A stretch of DNA of 64,000 bases, from NCBI RefSeq assembly GCF_003316845.1, contig NZ_QMIK01000001.1, positions 62,001 to 126,000 of the forward strand, given 5' to 3'. This stretch comes from Cognataquiflexum aquatile (GTDB lineage: Bacteria; Bacteroidota; Bacteroidia; Cytophagales; Cyclobacteriaceae). Both the position numbers and the translations under genes were made by a program. The notes beneath the pieces are model-generated. The model did no database searches. It was not told where the DNA came from and saw nothing but the letters and a program-made list of their open reading frames with translations. Below, in pieces: positions 1-9,061 of the stretch (within the stretch, counting starts at the first letter, position 1; each line of letters opens with the position of its first letter).

Positions 1-126
1 TATTTTTGTTACAGGTCCTATCAAAAAATTGCTTGAAGTCATTGTAATCAATTTTTAATGATCTTCAATTTTAAAATTCATTATCGAAATTTTGAATAAT
101 ACTTAACCACATCTAATTCTCATTAA

Positions 127-1353
127 ATGAAAAACCTTAGAACAATAAGCGCGACTATCTTCCTTCTTATTTTATCCTCAAACCTTATTTTGGGACAGGA
201 TATTGAGGAAAAAAAGGAGAAAAAAGTGACAATTATACCGATGCCGGTGATTGCTGCCAATCCTACTACAGGTTTTATTTTTGGGGTGGCGCCTGGTTTT
301 AACTGGGTCAACGGAGACAAGGAAACGACAAGTATGAGCAGTGTTTTAGCCGGGTTTTTATACACGACCAAAAGGCAGTTATTTACTTCGGTTAGAGGAA
401 GTATTTTTTTGAAAGATGACAGTTGGATGTTGTTGACTGATGTCAGGTTTAACTTAAATAGCCAACCAACATATGGTTTGGGCACGGATCCGAGATTCTC
501 AAATCAGGTAATTGATGGAGATTATCCCCCGGTATCAGATGATTTGGCAGATGGGCCACCTGAAAACGAGATGATGTATTTTAATCATTTTAGGTTTTAT
601 CAAACTGCTTTGAAAAAACATGCTGACACGAGGTTTTTTTATGGTTTGGGCTATCATCTTGATGTCATGAACAATATTGAGGACAAGCTATTGGACTTGG
701 AAGCGGACCCACCTAGATTAACCTATCATTATAAATATCAAACTGAACTGGGAATGCCCCTCACGGCTTATACCCAATCAGGTATATCTTTGAATACCTC
801 TTTCGATAGCCGGGACAATGTTGCAAATCCTTATGACGGTAGATTGGCGTTTGCATCATTGAGACTAAATCCTGATTTTTTGGGAAGTACAGAAAGCAGC
901 AGCCAACTGTGGTTGGAATACCGGGATTATTTTAATCTGAGCAAAACGAGACCAAGAAATCTGATTGCGTTTTGGGCCTTTGGTTGGTTTGTAACCGGGG
1001 GTAAAGTTCCCTATATGTTTCTGCCTGCGACAGGATGGGATATGTTTGGCAGATCCTCAAGACCCCATACAATGGGTAGGTTCAGAGGTGAGGATTTAGT
1101 CTACACTGAAGTTGAATGGCGTTTTCCTTTGCAAAAAAATAAAGACAGGCTAGGTGCGGTCCTTTTTGTGAACTCGACCACTGCAAGCAGCAGGACAGAA
1201 CAAGTCAGCCTTTTCAATTATTTCCAGGCAGGCTATGGAGGCGGTATTAGGTATATGATAAGTCCTAAGAACAGGGTAAATATTTCCCTTGATTATGGCC
1301 GTGGGGTAAACGGTGCTTCAGCAATCTTCCTCAATCTAAATGAAATGTTTTAA
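127..1353 (+). CDS. BamA/TamA-like outer membrane beta-barrel protein
   Basis: The 408-residue product starts with a hydrophobic signal peptide (residues about 5-23, ending near GQD) and then continues as alternating aromatic and polar strands ending in a C-terminal Phe (ending NLNEMF), as expected for an outer membrane barrel. The segment around PVIAANPTTGFIFGVAPGF and the late GGGIRYMISPKNRVNISLDY stretch resemble the surface antigen (Omp85) barrel of BamA/TamA proteins, without POTRA domains, so only the barrel half of the family is present. Its substrate is unknown. The next gene, 145 bp downstream, is another predicted outer membrane protein on the same strand. A perfect -7 type octamer lies at positions 1-8, too far from the edge to check its -33 box. 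Family call from sequence character; function inferred. Confidence 0.7.
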   Translation: MKNLRTISATIFLLILSSNLILGQDIEEKKEKKVTIIPMPVIAANPTTGFIFGVAPGFNWVNGDKETTSMSSVLAGFLYTTKRQLFTSVRGSIFLKDDSWMLLTDVRFNLNSQPTYGLGTDPRFSNQVIDGDYPPVSDDLADGPPENEMMYFNHFRFYQTALKKHADTRFFYGLGYHLDVMNNIEDKLLDLEADPPRLTYHYKYQTELGMPLTAYTQSGISLNTSFDSRDNVANPYDGRLAFASLRLNPDFLGSTESSSQLWLEYRDYFNLSKTRPRNLIAFWAFGWFVTGGKVPYMFLPATGWDMFGRSSRPHTMGRFRGEDLVYTEVEWRFPLQKNKDRLGAVLFVNSTTASSRTEQVSLFNYFQAGYGGGIRYMISPKNRVNISLDYGRGVNGASAIFLNLNEMF

Positions 1354-1497
1354 TTCCATTCCATCCTATTTAATTCTATAAAAACAAAGTTTTAGAAAAG
1401 TAGATAGGAGTGAACCCCGGATGCTTTCGAAGTTTTCCTTTTTTAGAATTGCTGATTTTGGTATAGAAAGAAAAATTTCAATAAAATTTAATTTGGC

Positions 1498-2265
1498 ATG
1501 TACCGCTTCTGCAAAAAGGGAATAGTTTCATTAGTATTTGCTCTTATTTCCATAAATGCCTTTTGCCAAAGAGAAATTGATTTCGGCTTTGAACAGCCAT
1601 GGTCAGGGATAATGACATCAATACGCGTATCTGAGAGGTTTTCTATTTATAATGACTTCCATTATGGTAGGTATTTATTTGTGGCCTATAGACCTGCACT
1701 CTCATACCATTCCAAAAATGATAAGTTTATAACCACCGGAGGTTATGCAAACATCAAATTATCAGCACCATTTTCGGAAGGAAAGTTAATAAGACCGGAA
1801 CACAGGTCATGGTTGCAGTTGGTCTATAGAGTTCCATCGACCAGGCGATTGACCACAAGTTTTAGATTTAAATATGAAACAAGGTTTATCAGGGACTTAA
1901 ATAGTGAAAGTCTGGCAGCGACTTATTCATATAACCATAGATGGAGATTCAACAACTCTCTTAGGTATAATATCCACAATAGCAAAAATAATTCTACTCG
2001 TCAGGTAAATACAGTCCTGATAAATGAGTCCCTATTTACGACAGGACCCGGACCAAACGGAGTTTTTTTTGAACACAGGACTAATTTGATGGGGGAATAC
2101 AGAAATGGAAACTTTGTTTATTCAGCAGGATATATGTTCAGGTTCTTGGGCATAAACCCAAGCTTGGTTAGGATAAACCACACCTTTGTCTTTTGGATTA
2201 CGATGAATTTAAACTTTAAGAAAAATAAGGAAACCAACTTTATCGAAAATCCTGAGGACCATTAA
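1498..2265 (+). CDS. DUF2490-like outer membrane protein
   Basis: The 255-residue product has an N-terminal signal peptide (positive MYRFCKKG followed by a hydrophobic stretch to about residue 23) and a mature part made of short amphipathic strands rich in Tyr, Phe, Arg and Asn. The pattern of RxWLQLVYRVP, then repeated segments such as RFKYETRFIRD and YSYNHRWRFNNSLRYNIH, fits the DUF2490 family of small Bacteroidota outer membrane barrels, whose function is not known. It follows the BamA-like gene on the same strand and may be co-transcribed with it. It could also be another 8-12 strand barrel family; there is no catalytic motif to separate these. Confidence 0.6.
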   Translation: MYRFCKKGIVSLVFALISINAFCQREIDFGFEQPWSGIMTSIRVSERFSIYNDFHYGRYLFVAYRPALSYHSKNDKFITTGGYANIKLSAPFSEGKLIRPEHRSWLQLVYRVPSTRRLTTSFRFKYETRFIRDLNSESLAATYSYNHRWRFNNSLRYNIHNSKNNSTRQVNTVLINESLFTTGPGPNGVFFEHRTNLMGEYRNGNFVYSAGYMFRFLGINPSLVRINHTFVFWITMNLNFKKNKETNFIENPEDH

Positions 2266-2382
2266 TACTAGATCAATATGGATTTGAAAAATTTTATCAG
2301 TCCAAATTTTCTAAAACAACAGCTGCATTCAATAGTGAATTAAATAATCCTTCATATAAAATTCAATTTAAAATAAACTGAA

Positions 2383-3555
2383 ATGAAAAAGAGAAACCCT
2401 CAAAATCGGTTCGCATTCGTCCATTCCTTATTAATCACTGTTTTGTTTTTGTCAGTGGTGAATTTAGGTTGTGCTCAAAAAAGTATTCCAACCACTGCTC
2501 CTAGGATTAGCACAGTCTATACAGGGGATATCATTAATGGAAAGAAAGTGGTAAGCTCATTGAATACTGATGACCTTGAAGCAGGAAAAAAGCATTTGCT
2601 GTATTTCCAAGGAGTTCAAATGTCAACAGGACAACATTGGTATGTCTCTGTAATTGTGGCCAAAGGTGCCAAGCCCGGAAAGCGTTTTACCATCACCAGC
2701 GGAGTTCACGGGGATGAAATGAGTCCGATACACACTGTATTGGCAATAATGGATCAATTGAACGTTGCAGAAATGTCCGGTACTGTAATGGCTGTAACTG
2801 ACATTGCGCGACCTGCCTTGGAGAGCATGCAGCGCCGCTGGCCTAGTTCAGGACGAGGTACTGAATTGTCTGACATGAACCGCGAATGGCCTGGTAATGA
2901 AAATGGCTTTAGTCCGGTTAGCCGTCACGCAGGGCTAGTATTTAACCGCCTGCTATTGCCAAATACCGATTTAGCCATAGATTTCCACACCGGGGCCACA
3001 GGTTTAGATGCAGCGGTTTTTAACATTGGAGATATGAGCAATGAGGATGTTAAAACTATGAATATGTTATACCCTGTTCAAATGATTTGGGATAACGCTG
3101 CTTACCCGGGCTTGTTGCATAATGCCTATATGGACGCAGGCATACCTTGTTTCACTCCCGAAATTGGTGTTGCAAGAAGGCTGGAATTGGATTTGATTCC
3201 AATTTTTGTAGAAGGAACTATGAATGTGTTTAAGCATTACCGCGTTATTCCTGGTGTTTTGGGCCGTACTACAAAGGATGCTAAAACTTATATAGGTAAA
3301 AATGCTGTTCCAATTTTTGTCACTCAAGGCGGGTTTATCGAATTGTTTGTTAAAATTGGAGAAAAGATAGTACCGGGACAAAAGTTAGCCATTCAGCGAA
3401 ATGCTTTCGGTGAAATTGTGGCGGAATATAACAGTCCGGTAAATGGGTTAATTGCGGGTATGCGGAGTGATGCCACAGCTGAACCAGGCCATGCGTTGTT
3501 TTTCATTTTGTCTGATGCCTCACCAGTAACTGGCTTACCCTCTTTCGTAGATTAA
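2383..3555 (+). CDS. Exported succinylglutamate desuccinylase/aspartoacylase-like M14 protein
   Basis: The 390-residue protein has a signal peptide with Cys30 in NLGCAQ, so it may be a lipoprotein or be cut by signal peptidase I. The zinc site of the AstE/AspA branch of the M14 metallopeptidase fold is visible: His109 and Glu112 in GVHGDEMSP, and His202 in DFHTG. The C-terminal part (roughly residues 300-390) looks like the small beta domain that follows the catalytic domain in this family. Such enzymes hydrolyse an amide bond of an acylated amino acid or similar small molecule; the substrate here is not known. Export to the periplasm or cell surface makes a role in central arginine degradation unlikely. 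A strong hairpin terminator follows at once. Confidence 0.8.
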   Translation: MKKRNPQNRFAFVHSLLITVLFLSVVNLGCAQKSIPTTAPRISTVYTGDIINGKKVVSSLNTDDLEAGKKHLLYFQGVQMSTGQHWYVSVIVAKGAKPGKRFTITSGVHGDEMSPIHTVLAIMDQLNVAEMSGTVMAVTDIARPALESMQRRWPSSGRGTELSDMNREWPGNENGFSPVSRHAGLVFNRLLLPNTDLAIDFHTGATGLDAAVFNIGDMSNEDVKTMNMLYPVQMIWDNAAYPGLLHNAYMDAGIPCFTPEIGVARRLELDLIPIFVEGTMNVFKHYRVIPGVLGRTTKDAKTYIGKNAVPIFVTQGGFIELFVKIGEKIVPGQKLAIQRNAFGEIVAEYNSPVNGLIAGMRSDATAEPGHALFFILSDASPVTGLPSFVD

Positions 3556-3582
3556 TCAAGATAATTAAATTAGATAAAATTA

Positions 3583-3618
3583 AAAAAACCTGTTCAGATG
3601 AAATCCGAACAGGTTTTT
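3583..3618 (+). terminator. Rho-independent terminator after the M14 gene
   Basis: AAAAACCTGTTCAGAT pairs with ATCCGAACAGGTTTTT. The stem is CCTGTTC/GAACAGG with A and T runs on both sides, so it can work in either direction. Confidence 0.8.
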
Positions 3619-3792
3619 ATTTTTGATAATATTTAAGGGTGTTTTGATTTAATCCTTCGAAAATCGGTCAATCATCTCAATATTCAAATGACTTTGATAG
3701 CCAGGATTCCAGATCAAGGAGAAATGAATTTTGTTGGAATTCTTAGCCTATGATCACTTTTACGGAGATAACTTAATTTGTCAGGACCCTAA

Positions 3793-4440
3793 CTATTGTT
3801 TCCTGATTACTCCTTCTTCGAGCATCCTTTCCAATACCACTTGGGCAAATTCGGAGGAGAATTTTTCCATGGATGTTGGGTTCAGGGTCTTGGATTGGGC
3901 TGACCAAACCAACAATTCTGACTTGACATCATAGACGTTGATTTCAATAAAATACCTTCTGTCATTGACAATATGGCCAGGAGTCATCATCATGCCGTGG
4001 TTCATTCCCCAAAATCCGCCGAAATTTCCACCCATTCCCCAACCTGGGCCCATCATCATCGGACCGCCCATCATCATGGCACCCGGAATATAACGCTGCT
4101 CATCCTGTACATCTATCAATGTCATGGTCATGATGCCGTCCTGTCCGTTTTGGTTAACCACATTCATCATGGCATTTTTATCCAAATCTGTACTCATCCA
4201 AAAATTTGGACGGATGGTCGCACTGCTCGTGGTGGATCTGATACCCAATTTGGATAATTTTGACCTTACGTCGTCCTCTATTGTCTGTCTTTTGGTCACA
4301 TCACCGATGATGGCCGCAACGTAAAGGTTACTGTATCCGCCTTGATATTTATCCGGACTTGTCCATGACCTTGTGATTTTTGTAGCCGGAGAGCAGGCAG
4401 CAGCCAAGATTAGGAATGCAAATACTAAAACTTTTTTCAT
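3793..4440 (-). CDS. DUF4136-like lipoprotein with Met/Gly-rich insert
   Basis: The 215-residue product begins with a lipoprotein signal (hydrophobic core then LAAACSPATK, lipid Cys16). Features of the DUF4136 family are visible: the early TRSWTSPDKY segment, a central part reporting on paired acidic and aromatic strands, and a C-terminal helix (FAQVVLERMLEEGVI). Function of the family is unknown; members are outer membrane-anchored. The odd part is an insert at about residues 119-155 that is dominated by Met and Gly with Trp and His (for example MMMGGPMMMGPGWGMGG), which could bind a soft metal such as copper, though this is inference. It follows the NlpE-like gene by 37 nt on the same strand, so the two are probably one operon. 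Confidence 0.7.
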   Translation of the reverse strand: MKKVLVFAFLILAAACSPATKITRSWTSPDKYQGGYSNLYVAAIIGDVTKRQTIEDDVRSKLSKLGIRSTTSSATIRPNFWMSTDLDKNAMMNVVNQNGQDGIMTMTLIDVQDEQRYIPGAMMMGGPMMMGPGWGMGGNFGGFWGMNHGMMMTPGHIVNDRRYFIEINVYDVKSELLVWSAQSKTLNPTSMEKFSSEFAQVVLERMLEEGVIRKQ

Positions 4441-4477
4441 AATTGATGTTTTGTTGGGAGAAAATGGATTGTATTTT

Positions 4478-4951
4478 TTATTGTTTGATTAATTGATAAT
4501 TTTTTTCAAGGTCGCCGGTGATTCTATTTCCTTCCAAATCAAGATGGAAAAGGACATTCTCTCCGACAAAATATTGGTTTGGGACTTCTTCACCTTCAAG
4601 GGTTATGGTGTTGCCGGCTTCATTCCAAATAAATGTTCCGGATGATTCTATGACAGTTTGATTCTCTTTTCCAAGATAGGTTATTTTCTTTATGTAAGAA
4701 TTGCCGGATCCCAGCTCTATGCTTGTTTCAATTCCCTCACAATCAGCACATGGCAATACTCCTTTATAAATCCCAAAAAAATCAAGAGAATTACTGGCGT
4801 TATGTTCATCGGTTTGGGTTGATTCTTCAGTTTCAAACATGGCATCATCCACGATCAGGTCATCCTGTTTTGCATTTTTTCCGCAACCTGAAAAACAAAT
4901 AGATATTAAAAAGAGCGAAACAAACAGTATTCTTTCAGGTTCAATTTTCAT
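4478..4951 (-). CDS. NlpE-like lipoprotein (copper/envelope stress)
   Basis: I chose the ATG at 4951, giving 157 residues that begin MKIEPERILF, because it places a standard lipoprotein signal (ISICFSGC) at the N-terminus; an upstream ATG at 4987 would add 12 residues. After an acidic Ser/Thr-rich linker the protein has the NlpE N-terminal domain: FFGIYKGVLPCADCEGIE with the conserved CxxC, then YLGKENQTVIESSGTF and the repeated beta strands of the small barrel. In enterobacteria NlpE senses envelope and copper stress and signals to Cpx; there is no evidence of Cpx here, so only the domain is certain. The gene lies upstream of the Met-rich DUF4136-like lipoprotein in the same operon. Confidence 0.8.
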   Translation of the reverse strand: MKIEPERILFVSLFLISICFSGCGKNAKQDDLIVDDAMFETEESTQTDEHNASNSLDFFGIYKGVLPCADCEGIETSIELGSGNSYIKKITYLGKENQTVIESSGTFIWNEAGNTITLEGEEVPNQYFVGENVLFHLDLEGNRITGDLEKNYQLIKQ

Positions 4952-5082
4952 TAGGATATATTCAATAAATGCTCCTGCAAGATACAATCAAATTGAGACT
5001 GGGACAATTATAGTTTATTGTTTTCTTACAATTTTTAACAAAACAAGGCAGATGCGTATGGTTCAAGTTAGAAATGAAAATT

Positions 5083-5111
5083 TTGATTGACTTTTGTTTT
5101 GCTTAACTTTC
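5083..5111 (+). promoter_or_regulatory. Candidate promoter of glgP
   Basis: TTG at 5083-5085 is followed after 18 nt by TAACTTTC at 5104-5111, which matches seven of eight positions of the Bacteroidota -7 element TAnnTTTG. It lies 34 nt before the glgP start codon. Confidence 0.4.
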
Positions 5112-5145
5112 GGCCTTGCAATGGCTTAGTCAATAGAAAAATTAA

Positions 5146-7707
5146 ATGAAAAAGAACAATAAAAACAATGGGCTAAAATCCGGTACTGAAGAACAACCAA
5201 CACCTTACAATTTGAATCCTCCTGCTGAAAGAGAGGATTCCAGGACAGGTTTGGCTGTGGAGACTTTGAAAAAAGCGATTTCCAACAACCTTTTTTATGT
5301 GCAGGCTAAGTATCCTGAAATCGCCACAAGAAATGATTATTACATGGCTTTGGCTTACGCCGTCAGAGATAGGTTGCTGCAAAGATGGGTGGCTTCTGTC
5401 AAGCAATATATTCAGGGAAAGGAACGAATAGTGTCATATCTCTCAGCTGAATACCTTTTGGGGCCACATCTTGCCAATAACCTGATCAATCTTGGGATTT
5501 ATAATGAGGTCGAGCAGGCTTGCGAGGAACTTGGACTTAATCTGGATTGGCTGATTGAAAAAGAAGTGGAACCTGGACTAGGCAACGGTGGTTTGGGAAG
5601 GTTGGCTGCCTGTTATATGGATTCCCTTGCTACCCTGGAAGTCCCTGCAATAGGATATGGGATCAGGTACCAATTTGGGATTTTTGAGCAGGACATCAGA
5701 GACGGATGGCAGGTAGAAGATACCGACAACTGGCTGAGAAGGGGAAATCCCTGGGAAATCGCACGCCGGGAATTGAGCTATGACGTGAAGCTTGGAGGCC
5801 ATATTCAGCATTACATTGACCGCAGCGGAAAATTCTGCAGCAACTGGATTCCTGAATTGGTGGTAAAAGGAGTAGCCTATGATACACCTATTTTGGGATA
5901 CAAAGTCAATACTGCAAATACTTTAAGACTTTGGAAATCTGAAGCGCCACACTCTTTTGATTTTCAGTCTTTTAACGCCGGTGAATACAACAATGCAGTG
6001 AACCAAAAAATCATCTGCGAAAATATCAGTAAAGTCCTTTATCCCAATGATGAACAGCGGGAAGGTAAAATCCTGAGACTGCAGCAGCAGTACTTTTTTG
6101 TGTCTTGTTCCTTACAGGATATGATCAATATCCACTTGAATCAAGCAGAAAAAATTGAGGATTTTGACAAAAAATTCGCCGTCCAGTTGAATGATACACA
6201 TCCGGCAATCGGGGTAGTAGAGTTGATGCGTCTACTGATGGACGAGCACCTGTTGGATTGGGATACCGCTTGGAATATTACCACCAAAACATTTGCTTAT
6301 ACCAACCACACCTTGCTTCCTGAAGCTTTGGAAACCTGGGATTTGGAGTTATTCGGTTCAGTATTGCCTAGGCATCTTGAGCTGATTTATGAAATCAACA
6401 GAAGGTTTCTTGATTTTGTGACGGTGAGGTTTTTTGGTGACAACCAAAAGATAAGCAACCTTTCCCTGATCGGTGAAGGAAAAAGGAAACATGTCAGAAT
6501 GGCCAATCTTGCCTGTCTTGGAAGCCATGCCATCAATGGTGTCGCTGCTTTGCACTCTGATTTGTTGAAAAAAACTGTTTTGCATGATTGGTTTGAACTT
6601 TCACCTGAGAAATTCAGCAACAAAACCAACGGAGTCACCCCTAGAAGATGGATGGTATTGAGTAATCCAAAATTGACCAAGCTTATTACCGAAAAAATCG
6701 GGGAAGGTTGGATCAAAGATTTGGAGGAATTGAGGGGCCTGGAAAAATACGCCGATGATCCTGAATTCCAACAGGCTTGGATGAAAGTGAAATTGGATCA
6801 GAAAAAAGCCCTTGCAAAGAAAATCCAAAAAAGGTTGGGAATTAAGGTCGATCCAGAATCCATGTTTGATATTCAGGTCAAGCGAATCCACGAATACAAA
6901 CGTCAGCACCTGAATGTCCTTCACGTCATTGCGCTATACAATCAAATCAAGAAGAACCCGGACATGGAGGTGGTTCCCCGCACATTTATTTTTGCCGGAA
7001 AATCAGCTCCGGGATATCGCAAAGCCAAATTGATCATCAAGTTGATCAATTCAGTAGGTGAGGTGGTAAACAATGACCCGGATGTAAGGGGAAGGCTTAA
7101 AGTGGTTTTTTATCCAAACTACAATGTAACCAATGCCCAAAAGATTTATCCGGCTGCTGATCTTTCTGAGCAGATTTCCACTGCCGGAAAAGAGGCTTCA
7201 GGAACAGGAAATATGAAGCTTTCCATGAATGGTGCGTTGACGATTGGAACTTTGGATGGTGCCAATGTTGAAATCAGAGAATGCGTAGGGGAGGAGAACT
7301 TCTTCCTTTTTGGCTTGAATGCAGATGAAGTAGCCAAAACCAAAAATGAAGGATACAAGCCGAAAAAATACTACGAATCCAATGCCATCTTAAAAGAGGC
7401 CATCGACCAGATCAATGCAGGCTATTTTTCCCATTTGGATGTGAATACTTTCAGGGAATTGACCGATTCATTGATGTATGACGACCAATACCTGTTGTTT
7501 GCTGATTTTCAGTCTTACTTAGAGGTTCAGGAAAAAGTATCTGAAGCATTTAAACATAAAGAAATGTGGGCTAAAATGTCGATTTTGAATACGGCGAGAA
7601 TGGGCAAATTTTCTAGTGACAGAAGCATCAGAGAGTATTGCGATGAAATCTGGAAAGTGAAATCCGTTCCTGTGGAAATAGACACCGTGAAAATCATAGA
7701 AAAATAA
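5146..7707 (+). CDS. glgP: Glycogen/alpha-glucan phosphorylase
   Basis: The 853-residue protein is a full-length GT35 phosphorylase, which releases glucose 1-phosphate from glycogen or maltodextrin in the cytoplasm. The family signatures are continuous: LSAEYLLGPHLANNL near residue 103, EVEPGLGNGGLGRLAAC near 145, QLNDTHPAIG near 350, and the pyridoxal phosphate site EASGTGNMKLSMNGALTIGT with Lys691 as the cofactor lysine. The first 35 residues are polar and variable, as is common. Length agrees with animal and E. coli type enzymes (about 800-850). The matching branching enzyme is at 37939, so glycogen genes are scattered rather than in one operon. A strong terminator follows. Confidence 0.95.
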   Translation: MKKNNKNNGLKSGTEEQPTPYNLNPPAEREDSRTGLAVETLKKAISNNLFYVQAKYPEIATRNDYYMALAYAVRDRLLQRWVASVKQYIQGKERIVSYLSAEYLLGPHLANNLINLGIYNEVEQACEELGLNLDWLIEKEVEPGLGNGGLGRLAACYMDSLATLEVPAIGYGIRYQFGIFEQDIRDGWQVEDTDNWLRRGNPWEIARRELSYDVKLGGHIQHYIDRSGKFCSNWIPELVVKGVAYDTPILGYKVNTANTLRLWKSEAPHSFDFQSFNAGEYNNAVNQKIICENISKVLYPNDEQREGKILRLQQQYFFVSCSLQDMINIHLNQAEKIEDFDKKFAVQLNDTHPAIGVVELMRLLMDEHLLDWDTAWNITTKTFAYTNHTLLPEALETWDLELFGSVLPRHLELIYEINRRFLDFVTVRFFGDNQKISNLSLIGEGKRKHVRMANLACLGSHAINGVAALHSDLLKKTVLHDWFELSPEKFSNKTNGVTPRRWMVLSNPKLTKLITEKIGEGWIKDLEELRGLEKYADDPEFQQAWMKVKLDQKKALAKKIQKRLGIKVDPESMFDIQVKRIHEYKRQHLNVLHVIALYNQIKKNPDMEVVPRTFIFAGKSAPGYRKAKLIIKLINSVGEVVNNDPDVRGRLKVVFYPNYNVTNAQKIYPAADLSEQISTAGKEASGTGNMKLSMNGALTIGTLDGANVEIRECVGEENFFLFGLNADEVAKTKNEGYKPKKYYESNAILKEAIDQINAGYFSHLDVNTFRELTDSLMYDDQYLLFADFQSYLEVQEKVSEAFKHKEMWAKMSILNTARMGKFSSDRSIREYCDEIWKVKSVPVEIDTVKIIEK

Positions 7708-7734
7708 AAAAAGGGGGATTATCCCCCTTTTTTT
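7708..7734 (+). terminator. Terminator after glgP
   Basis: AAAGGGGGAT pairs with ATCCCCCTTT, followed by a run of T. The stem begins two bases after the glgP stop codon region and is flanked by A and T runs, so it may serve both directions. Confidence 0.85.
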
Positions 7735-7797
7735 ATTTCGAAATTATTGGATTCTCGTTTTAATGGCTCTGAAAATCTTTGCCATTTACAAGTGAAG

Positions 7798-8283
7798 TCA
7801 AAAAACCTCTTTTATTTTATAGTGGGTGTCTTTGAAAGAAAAACTGTCGCCTTGTTTTTTTCCTTTCATAGCTTGGAACAAAGGGCTTTCGGAGGACAAT
7901 CCAAAAACTGAAAATCCATTGACTTTCATCCTTTCGATGCTCACCGATACAAAGAAAATGTCTTTGTCAGTAACCACAACACTGCCCATTTTTACAGTAT
8001 CATTGATATCCTCAATGTTGGGAAGCATATTTTGAAGCATCTCCATTTCATTATTGGCAAAGCTGACCTGATCACCTACGGCATTGGCCCGGTGAATCTG
8101 CTCAGCATTGAATCCTTGTTGGGACATGTCCGGTTCCTCTTGGTTGGCTTCGTTTTCACTGCCAATCATTTCTTTGATACTGTTTTTGAAATCATCAATG
8201 ACAGATTGATGTTTCTTGATACTTGTATCCAATAGTGCCTTTTTAAAAGCGGCATGGTTGATATTTAATACGCTGGTTTCCAT
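7798..8283 (-). CDS. GreA/GreB-like elongation factor family protein
   Basis: I chose the ATG at 8283 (161 residues, METSVLNINHAAFKK); an ATG further upstream would add 17 lysine-rich residues that look like leader. The N-terminal two thirds (about residues 10-90) is a long charged helical region ending in a helix around NEMEMLQNMLPN, and the C-terminal part (VKMGSVVVTDKDIFFVSVS to GDSFSFKDTHYKIKEVF) has the beta layout of the Gre C-terminal FKBP-like domain: GSVV, SPLFQAMKGKKQGD. This is the pattern of Bacteroidota proteins annotated as Gre-like, which may bind the RNA polymerase secondary channel. The acidic pair at the coiled-coil tip is not obvious, so cleavage stimulation is uncertain. 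Confidence 0.6.
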   Translation of the reverse strand: METSVLNINHAAFKKALLDTSIKKHQSVIDDFKNSIKEMIGSENEANQEEPDMSQQGFNAEQIHRANAVGDQVSFANNEMEMLQNMLPNIEDINDTVKMGSVVVTDKDIFFVSVSIERMKVNGFSVFGLSSESPLFQAMKGKKQGDSFSFKDTHYKIKEVF

Positions 8284-8363
8284 ATTCTTTTTTTTTATTG
8301 TTGTTTTCCTATTTTTTATCTGCTTCAAAGTCAAAATCCCTAAACCTGATCAACATTTCTTGA

Positions 8364-9005
8364 TTAAGAATCCGGATGTTCTATTTTCCATTTTTTCATA
8401 AACCCCAATGCCTCCTCATCTGTGAGATTTTTAAAATCGGCATAGCCCTGTGAGACAGCCCTATAAAATGGAGGAGTCTCAAGTATTATTACCTCATCCA
8501 CCAACCTGAAAAGACGGTCAAACATGTCTTCCCCGGCTATAGGGGCAGCAACAATTATCTTCTCTGCGCCTTTATTTTTGCAAAGTTTTATGGTGGCAAA
8601 CAGCGTCGATCCTGTCGCAATCCCGTCATCTACAACGATGACTGTTCTACCCTTCAGATATGGAAGTGCTGCCCCACCTCTTAATAGTTGGATTCTACGC
8701 CTGATCTCAGTTTTTTGGGATTCAATGACGCCATCAATTTCAGCTTTGGAGAGGTTTGTTGAAGCATGGTCCGAAAGGTATAGACTGCCATCTTCAGCAA
8801 CTGCCCCAAAGGCAAATTCCGGTTCGGAAGGATAACCCAACTTCCGGGTGACTACAACAGACATTTGAGCATTCAAATGCTTGGCTACATAGAAGGCTGT
8901 CTCAGCACCCCCTCTTGGAATTCCCAAAACCAAAGGATTGGATTTTCGGTATTTCTCAAGCGCTATTCCTAATTGTTCTGCGGCATCTTTTCTGTCTCTA
9001 AACAT
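8364..9005 (-). CDS. Phosphoribosyltransferase family protein
   Basis: The 213-residue protein has the type I phosphoribosyltransferase fold. The PRPP-binding loop is VIVVDDGIATGSTL (about residues 121-134), with the usual two acidic residues before a Gly/Thr-rich turn, and the N-terminal LVLGIPRGGAETA segment supplies the pyrophosphate loop. The substrate base cannot be read from the sequence. This subfamily often occurs beside, or fused to, a dienelactone-hydrolase-like domain, and here such a hydrolase is encoded 56 bp upstream on the same strand, so both are probably co-expressed and work on related substrates. The family is often described as a predicted phosphoribosyltransferase without a proven reaction. 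Confidence 0.85.
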   Translation of the reverse strand: MFRDRKDAAEQLGIALEKYRKSNPLVLGIPRGGAETAFYVAKHLNAQMSVVVTRKLGYPSEPEFAFGAVAEDGSLYLSDHASTNLSKAEIDGVIESQKTEIRRRIQLLRGGAALPYLKGRTVIVVDDGIATGSTLFATIKLCKNKGAEKIIVAAPIAGEDMFDRLFRLVDEVIILETPPFYRAVSQGYADFKNLTDEEALGFMKKWKIEHPDS

Positions 9006-9061
9006 AACGTCTCAATTAATTTTAATGATTAAATCAGACTATCCCCCAAATCATATGAGGT

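Noticed and set aside
3731-3934. A 67-codon plus-strand frame opposite the DUF4136-like lipoprotein end
   Set aside because: Most of it lies opposite the convincing minus-strand lipoprotein and it has no family motif.
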